Source: Myxococcota bacterium
Lineage (GTDB): Bacteria; Myxococcota_A; Polyangia; Polyangiales; Polyangiaceae
NCBI GenBank assembly: GCA_963169915.1
Contig: CAUJEM010000100.1
Span: forward strand, 18,785 to 82,784
Reading direction: 5' to 3'
Length of the DNA stretch: 64,000 nt
Every line of letters starts with the position of its first letter. Within the stretch, counting starts at the first letter, position 1. Both the position numbers and the translations under genes were made by a program. Below the pieces are notes generated by a model that worked only from the letters and a program-made list of their open reading frames with translations, was not told the origin of the DNA and ran no database searches. Below are positions 60,601-64,000 of this stretch, one piece after another.

Positions 60601-61389
60601 CCGGAGCGGGATCACGACGAGGCGACGGGGCTGCCGTTGGCCTTCGGTGGGCTGCCGCGCACCGCTGCCGCCGGCAGCTTCATCCACCGAGTGTATGAGC
60701 GGCATGACTTTCAGGCGTCGCGCGAGGCGCTCGCGCAGATCGTCCGGGAAGAGCTCAGGGCCTTCGCGCTCCAGGCGAGCGACCCCGAGCGGCTGATCAC
60801 GGAGCTGAGCGAGGTGCTCGACTGTCCGCTGGGCGTCGGGGGCCCGAGCCTCCGAGAGCTGGAGCCAGCCCGCTGCTTGAAGGAGCCAGAGTTCGCCTAC
60901 CCGGCGGGGGAGGGGGAGGCCACGCGGCTCAGCGCGCAGGCGCTGGCGCAGGCCTTCGCACGGCATCGCTCGGAGGCCGTGCTGGAGGACTACCCCCGCA
61001 GGGTGGAGGAGCTGGGCTTCCACCTCTACGGCTACCTCCGGGGCGCCATCGATCTCATCTTCGAGCACGAGGGGCGCTTCTTCGTCGTGGACTACAAGTC
61101 CAACGCCCTGGGGCCCAGCGCGCGAGACTACCAACCCGAGGCGCTGCGCAACGCGATGGCCGAGCATCACTACGTGCTGCAGTACCACCTCTATACGCTC
61201 GCGCTCCACCGCTACCTCGGCCTGACGCTCCCAGGCTACCGGTACGAAGAGCACTTCGGCGGCGTCTATTATCTGTTCTTGCGCGGGATGCAGCCGGGCT
61301 GGGGGGTGGGGAGCGGCGTGGTCTACGACCGCCCGTCGCTATCCCTCGTCGAGGCGCTCTCGCGGGTGATGCAAGGAGGAGCGACATGA
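57583..61389 (+). CDS. recB: Exonuclease V subunit RecB
   Basis: The ATG at 57583 overlaps the recC stop and is used here; the ATG at 57655 has an equally good ribosome-binding site and starts where family similarity starts ('PLDWRGVPLHGTQLIEASAG'), so the first 24 residues may be optional. RecB has superfamily 1A helicase motifs: 'EASAGTGKTYTI', 'ALIDEFQDTDPVQYRVFRAM', 'IGDPKQAIYAFRGADV', 'HSAKGLEFPIVY' and 'LVYVALTRARHRV'. The C-terminal nuclease domain has 'GAIDLIFEHEGRFFVVDYKSN', with the Asp and the DYK catalytic residues. About 1268 residues, shorter than E. coli RecB (1180) plus the extension, so full length. The stop overlaps recD. Confidence 0.95.
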   Translation: MMPLDLERHEPLSAGSAGAAGGGRMRPLDWRGVPLHGTQLIEASAGTGKTYTITLLYLRLLLEGRTREGRRLGAEDVLVVTFTRAATAELQERIRARLGEAIERLQAPVETWPQEDPLSVVLSGRPAAERVRDAEHLLQVQRSLDKATISTIHGFCERALRSHAFASGTSFGTRLVEDFSELVRELTVDFWVKETASLSREQLLVLTSTLGGPDATLERLLELARAVATDPIAVVPKLRFVAEELRAAEACFAQRRAEALLAVQQAPASDRLERWLTQKGLGKTFTSRNLTVWLRHLQTFLGGEPSTNDPKLLEAVTRFTPAALEPKCAKASIDPKSIPACCAMIAGALDAYAELERARLAMGVDLQQRFIAWLRAELPERKRALGVLGFDDLLHRLDAALDGDQGRELARELARRFPAALIDEFQDTDPVQYRVFRAMAAAGTHLLLIGDPKQAIYAFRGADVRAYLDAARGVKEEVYTLDVNHRSDPSLIHGINRLFAQRPNPFLIKEIGFTPVAPKPGRQDALLLGGEPWSRVVLEWVSRPEDRGGKELPKGRSQRPLARHCASKIQALLASEASLPDEHAAPPARRRVVPADVAVLVQNNRQALLVQRELGALGIPAVLRAASTVLETDEATELWRLLSAVLEPHRSRLVSAALTTVLVGLRATELQGLFEASSEPSAARSRELLDALSEARSLWQRHGVLTACRWLERRLGLAPRLLACLDGERRLTNLRHSFELLHQLSAERHLGPRALLQEFEQAIASARLEARAVSREELQLRLESDERAVTLITVHSAKGLEFPIVYCPFLWEGVLRKQTKRGLLRYFDPEQGKNVLDLNPADDTRDARVALASRELVAEQLRLVYVALTRARHRVEFSWGVFNGHEHAALGYLLHGRGEGDGALPGKLSEQPDEALLDALRGWAEETQGAVEVTSISLDAPKAKALGAPTPAQGSALPAGERGAGGAPSPALQYGARVLPEPIQRGAQATSFSGLTRFARGAGARAPERDHDEATGLPLAFGGLPRTAAAGSFIHRVYERHDFQASREALAQIVREELRAFALQASDPERLITELSEVLDCPLGVGGPSLRELEPARCLKEPEFAYPAGEGEATRLSAQALAQAFARHRSEAVLEDYPRRVEELGFHLYGYLRGAIDLIFEHEGRFFVVDYKSNALGPSARDYQPEALRNAMAEHHYVLQYHLYTLALHRYLGLTLPGYRYEEHFGGVYYLFLRGMQPGWGVGSGVVYDRPSLSLVEALSRVMQGGAT

Positions 61390-63224
61390 GCGCGCTCGGG
61401 TCTCTCGAGCAGCAAGGGGTGCTGGAGCGCATCGACGTGGCGCTGGCGGAGCGCCTCGGGGCGCTCTTCCAGGACGAGCGCCCGGAGGTGTTGCTCGCGG
61501 TCGCGCTCGTCAGCCGCGGCGTCCGCGCGGGTCACGTGTGCTTGCGCCTCGACCAGCCGCCCGCGCTGCTCGACGCGGACGGCGCGCCCGCCTCCCTGAG
61601 CCTCCCGGAGCCGAGCGCCTGGGAGACGCTCCTGGGGAGCTCTGGGCTCGTGAGCCAGGCGGGGGCAGCGGAGGCGCGGCCGCTGGTGCTCACCGAGCGA
61701 CGCCTCTACCTGCGGCGTCATTTCGTCGGCGAGCGTGAGGTGGCGCGGCTGCTGCGCGCGCGCGCGGAGCGCTGGGTGGAGCCGCTGGACCCCGAGGCGC
61801 TCCGCCGCGCGCTCACGAAGATCTTCCAGGAGTCCGGGCCGTCGCGCTCACGCCGGGCGGCGCAGGTGGCGGCGCTCAGCCACCTCACGCTGGTGACGGG
61901 GGGGCCTGGCACCGGCAAGACCCACACGGCCGGCAGCATCGTGGCGTTGCTCACGGAGGTGGCCGCTCAGCGGGCCGAGCGGCACCGCACGCTGCTCCTC
62001 GCCCCCACGGGCAAGGCCGCCGCGCGGCTGGCGGAGAACCTCGGCGCTCGGCTGAGCGCCCTCGGGCTCTCGGAGCAGGCGCGCCCGCTGCTGCCCACCA
62101 CGGCGCTCACCCTGCACGCCGCGCTGGGGCTCGGCCCAGCCGGCGCGAGGCCGAAGCACCACGCGAAGGCGCCGCTGCGCGCGGAGCTGGTCGTGGTGGA
62201 CGAGGCCAGCATGGTGGACTTGTCGCTGATGCGCGCGCTGCTCGAGGCGGTCGCGCCGGAGGCACGCCTCGTCCTGCTGGGAGATCCGAACCAGCTGACG
62301 AGCGTGGAGGCGGGCGCCGTGCTCGCGGATCTCTGCCATGAGCCACCCCGGGGCGACGCGAGCGCGGAGCTCGCCCAGCGGTTGACGGAGGTGTTCGGAG
62401 AGCCCGCCGCGGGCTCCGTCGCTCGCATCCCAGCGCTCGAGCGCGCCCGCGTGCACCTCACCGTGGTGCACCGGCAGGGCGCCGAGAGCAACATCCCGGC
62501 GCTGGCGGAGGCCGTGCGCCAGGGGGACGCGGAGCAGACGCTGCGGCTCCTACGGAGCGGTGACGCGGCAGATCTCCACTGGGTGGAGCACCAGGAGCCC
62601 GCGCAGTGGACGCGCGCCGTCGCGAAGGAGCTCCTCACGCACTACGGTCACTACCTCTCCGCCTCGGGCGCGCAGGAGGCGCTCCAGCGCTACGCGAACT
62701 TTCGGGTGTTGACCGCGCATCGTCGCGGCCCCACCGGCGTCAGCGAGCTCAATGAGCTGGCGGTGGAGGTCCTGCGCAAGGCGGGGCGGCTGGAGGGCTC
62801 GCGGGAGCTCTACCGAGGCAAGCCGCTGCTCATCACCGTGAATGAGCACGCCCAGGAGCTCCGCAACGGCGACACCGCGCTGGTGTGGCCGCCCTCGGAG
62901 GGAGCGGCGCTGAGCGCGGCGCTGCTGCGGCCGAGCGGCGAGGTGCGCTGGCTGCCCGTGGCGCGCTTGCCGGCCTACGAGGTCTGCTTCGCGATGACCA
63001 TCCACAAGAGCCAAGGCTCGGAGTACGCGAACGTCGCCGTCGTCCTGCCCCCGCAGGACTCCCCCCTCTTGACGCGAGAGCTGCTCTACACGGCCATCAC
63101 CCGCGCCAAAGGGCGGGTCACGCTCTACGGCAGCGAAGGCTCCTTGCGCGCTGCGTTGTCACGCCGGGTGGAGCGCGCCACGGGGCTCGGGGGCCTGCTG
63201 TGGGCGGAGTCGCCCGACGCTTGA
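61386..63224 (+). CDS. recD: Exonuclease V subunit RecD
   Basis: RecD is the fast 5'-3' helicase of RecBCD. The 612-residue product has the N-terminal RecB-contacting domain (1-150), then superfamily 1B helicase motifs: Walker A 'VTGGPGTGKTHTAGS', 'LLLAPTGKAAARLAE', Walker B 'ELVVVDEASMVDLSLM', 'RLVLLGDPNQLTSVEAGAVL', 'VFGEPAAGS', 'MTIHKSQGSEY' and 'LLYTAITRAKGRV'. Length matches E. coli RecD (608). The ATG at 61386 overlaps the recB stop in ATGA. Confidence 0.96.
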   Translation: MSALGSLEQQGVLERIDVALAERLGALFQDERPEVLLAVALVSRGVRAGHVCLRLDQPPALLDADGAPASLSLPEPSAWETLLGSSGLVSQAGAAEARPLVLTERRLYLRRHFVGEREVARLLRARAERWVEPLDPEALRRALTKIFQESGPSRSRRAAQVAALSHLTLVTGGPGTGKTHTAGSIVALLTEVAAQRAERHRTLLLAPTGKAAARLAENLGARLSALGLSEQARPLLPTTALTLHAALGLGPAGARPKHHAKAPLRAELVVVDEASMVDLSLMRALLEAVAPEARLVLLGDPNQLTSVEAGAVLADLCHEPPRGDASAELAQRLTEVFGEPAAGSVARIPALERARVHLTVVHRQGAESNIPALAEAVRQGDAEQTLRLLRSGDAADLHWVEHQEPAQWTRAVAKELLTHYGHYLSASGAQEALQRYANFRVLTAHRRGPTGVSELNELAVEVLRKAGRLEGSRELYRGKPLLITVNEHAQELRNGDTALVWPPSEGAALSAALLRPSGEVRWLPVARLPAYEVCFAMTIHKSQGSEYANVAVVLPPQDSPLLTRELLYTAITRAKGRVTLYGSEGSLRAALSRRVERATGLGGLLWAESPDA

Positions 63225-63256
63225 CCGCTCGGAGCCGCCAGCGCACGCTGCTCGGT

Positions 63257-64000
63257 ATGAAGCGAGCTTCGTGGTGGATGCTGGTGCCCGTGCTGGGCGG
63301 CGCGCTCTGGGTGTCGGGGTGCTCCGCGAGCGGCGCTCCGAGCGATGAGTGTGAGAACGGGAGCTGCGGGGGCGTGGGGGCCAGCGCGGGGACGGCGGGC
63401 GGCGGCGGTACCGGCGGCGCCTCGGGCGCCTCGGGCAGCGCGGGGACGGCGAGCGGCGGTCAGGCTGGCAGCGGTGGGGACGGCGCGAGCGGCGGTGACG
63501 CCGGCAGCGGAGGTGGCGGTGGCCTCGCGGGCGCCGCGGGCAGCGCGGGCAGCGCGGGCAGCGCAGGGACCGGCGGCGTCGGAGGGAGCAGCGGCTCGGC
63601 CGGCAGCGCCGGCACGGCGGGCACCGGGGGCAGCGCCGGAGGTCCCATCGACTTCGGTGATGGCTGGCAGATCCCCGACCCTGGCAACCCCTCGCCGGTC
63701 GATGGGGGGGGCGCGACGGACATCGTGGTCGGGCCAGGCGCGGACGCGAGCACGCCCGGGAGGTTCGGTGCGGCTGACACCGGAGAGGGCCCGAGCGTGG
63801 TCTACCCGCTGGATCACACGATGAGCCCGCCCAACATGAACATGCTGGACGTGCACTGGCGTCCGGCCGCGGGTCAAACCCACTTCGAGCTCAGCTTCAT
63901 CGCGCCGACGCGGACGCTCAAGATCTACGTGGGCTGCACGCCGCTCGGCGGCGGGTGCAGCTACGCCACGGCCAACACGGAGTTTTGGAGCAAGCTCGTG
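63257..64000 (+). CDS. Gly/Ser-rich lipoprotein, 3' end outside window
   Basis: The ATG at 63257 opens a 248-codon frame still open at the window end. Residues 1-22 are a lipoprotein signal ending VSGC (Cys22). A Cys pair follows, and then about 38-133 is a low-complexity Gly/Ser/Ala/Thr linker of short repeats (GGTGG, SAGSAG, GSAGTA types) common in secreted Polyangiales proteins. From about 134 a globular domain starts ('PIDFGDGWQIPDP', 'ARTLKIYVGCTPLGGGCSYA' style) with further Cys. No family is recognised from the visible part. It is 32 bases after recD on the same strand; a functional link is doubtful. Confidence 0.72.
   Translation, partial: MKRASWWMLVPVLGGALWVSGCSASGAPSDECENGSCGGVGASAGTAGGGGTGGASGASGSAGTASGGQAGSGGDGASGGDAGSGGGGGLAGAAGSAGSAGSAGTGGVGGSSGSAGSAGTAGTGGSAGGPIDFGDGWQIPDPGNPSPVDGGGATDIVVGPGADASTPGRFGAADTGEGPSVVYPLDHTMSPPNMNMLDVHWRPAAGQTHFELSFIAPTRTLKIYVGCTPLGGGCSYATANTEFWSKLV

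Noticed and set aside
1..64000. CRISPR arrays, tRNA or rRNA genes, insertion sequences
   Set aside because: No regular repeat-spacer pattern, no recognisable tRNA or rRNA sequence, and no transposase motif were seen on either strand; tRNA detection by eye is not exhaustive.

Overview
The window is very GC-rich, gene-dense chromosomal DNA of a Gram-negative bacterium, most likely a Myxococcota (Polyangiales-like) organism. The reasons are: many lipoprotein signals ending in Cys; secreted proteins with Gly/Ser/Ala or Pro/Ala/Lys low-complexity linkers; membrane-anchored Ser/Thr kinases with extracytoplasmic C-termini plus a PP2C phosphatase; GTG and TTG starts; and long spurious antisense ORFs. 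I see no rRNA, tRNA, CRISPR array, transposase or prophage. It reads as core chromosome with accessory secreted proteins.

Layout. 1-5.2 kb: two propeller-like proteins (the first cut by the window edge) and two unknown lipoproteins, one built from two 100-residue repeats. 5.2-13.5 kb: an orphan 4-hydroxybutyryl-CoA dehydratase-like flavoprotein, a DTW-domain tRNA modification protein coupled to a secreted GH31 glycosidase, a coupled pair of unknown zinc-ribbon and SH3/Tudor-like proteins, a glutathione transferase and a cysteine synthase-like enzyme. 13.6-21.8 kb: NAD synthetase whose glutaminase domain lacks its Cys, an L,D-transpeptidase lipoprotein, MutH, an extensin-like lipoprotein, a TTG-start radical SAM protein and a TetR regulator. 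21.8-32.2 kb: the branched-chain amino-acid operon ilvBNC-leuACDB followed by a PP2C phosphatase and truD, preceded by a complete-looking attenuation module. 32.4-48.7 kb: large secreted lipoprotein, HAD 5'-nucleotidase, membrane pseudokinase, pgi, prfC, a DUF3015-DUF4105 pair, zinc alcohol dehydrogenase, a membrane protein, a FabH-type synthase and a tiny zinc ribbon. 48.7-53.7 kb: active Ser/Thr kinase, YbiT-type ABC-F protein and an RpoD-type sigma factor without region 1.1. 54-63.2 kb: recC-recB-recD with overlapping junctions. 63.3-64 kb: start of a Gly-rich lipoprotein, cut by the edge.

The best-supported regulatory finding is upstream of ilvB on the minus strand. A TTGACG-N18-CATAGT promoter lies 8 nt before the ATG of a 40-codon reading frame dense in Val and Leu. 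That frame is followed by a pause-type hairpin, a possible antiterminator pairing and a 13-bp terminator-like hairpin immediately before the ilvB ribosome-binding site. This fits ribosome-mediated attenuation with a leaderless leader peptide. Other points of interest are the NadE active-site loss, MutH together with RecBCD outside the group where they are usually discussed, the pseudokinase, and a 72-bp duplication of the recB translation start.
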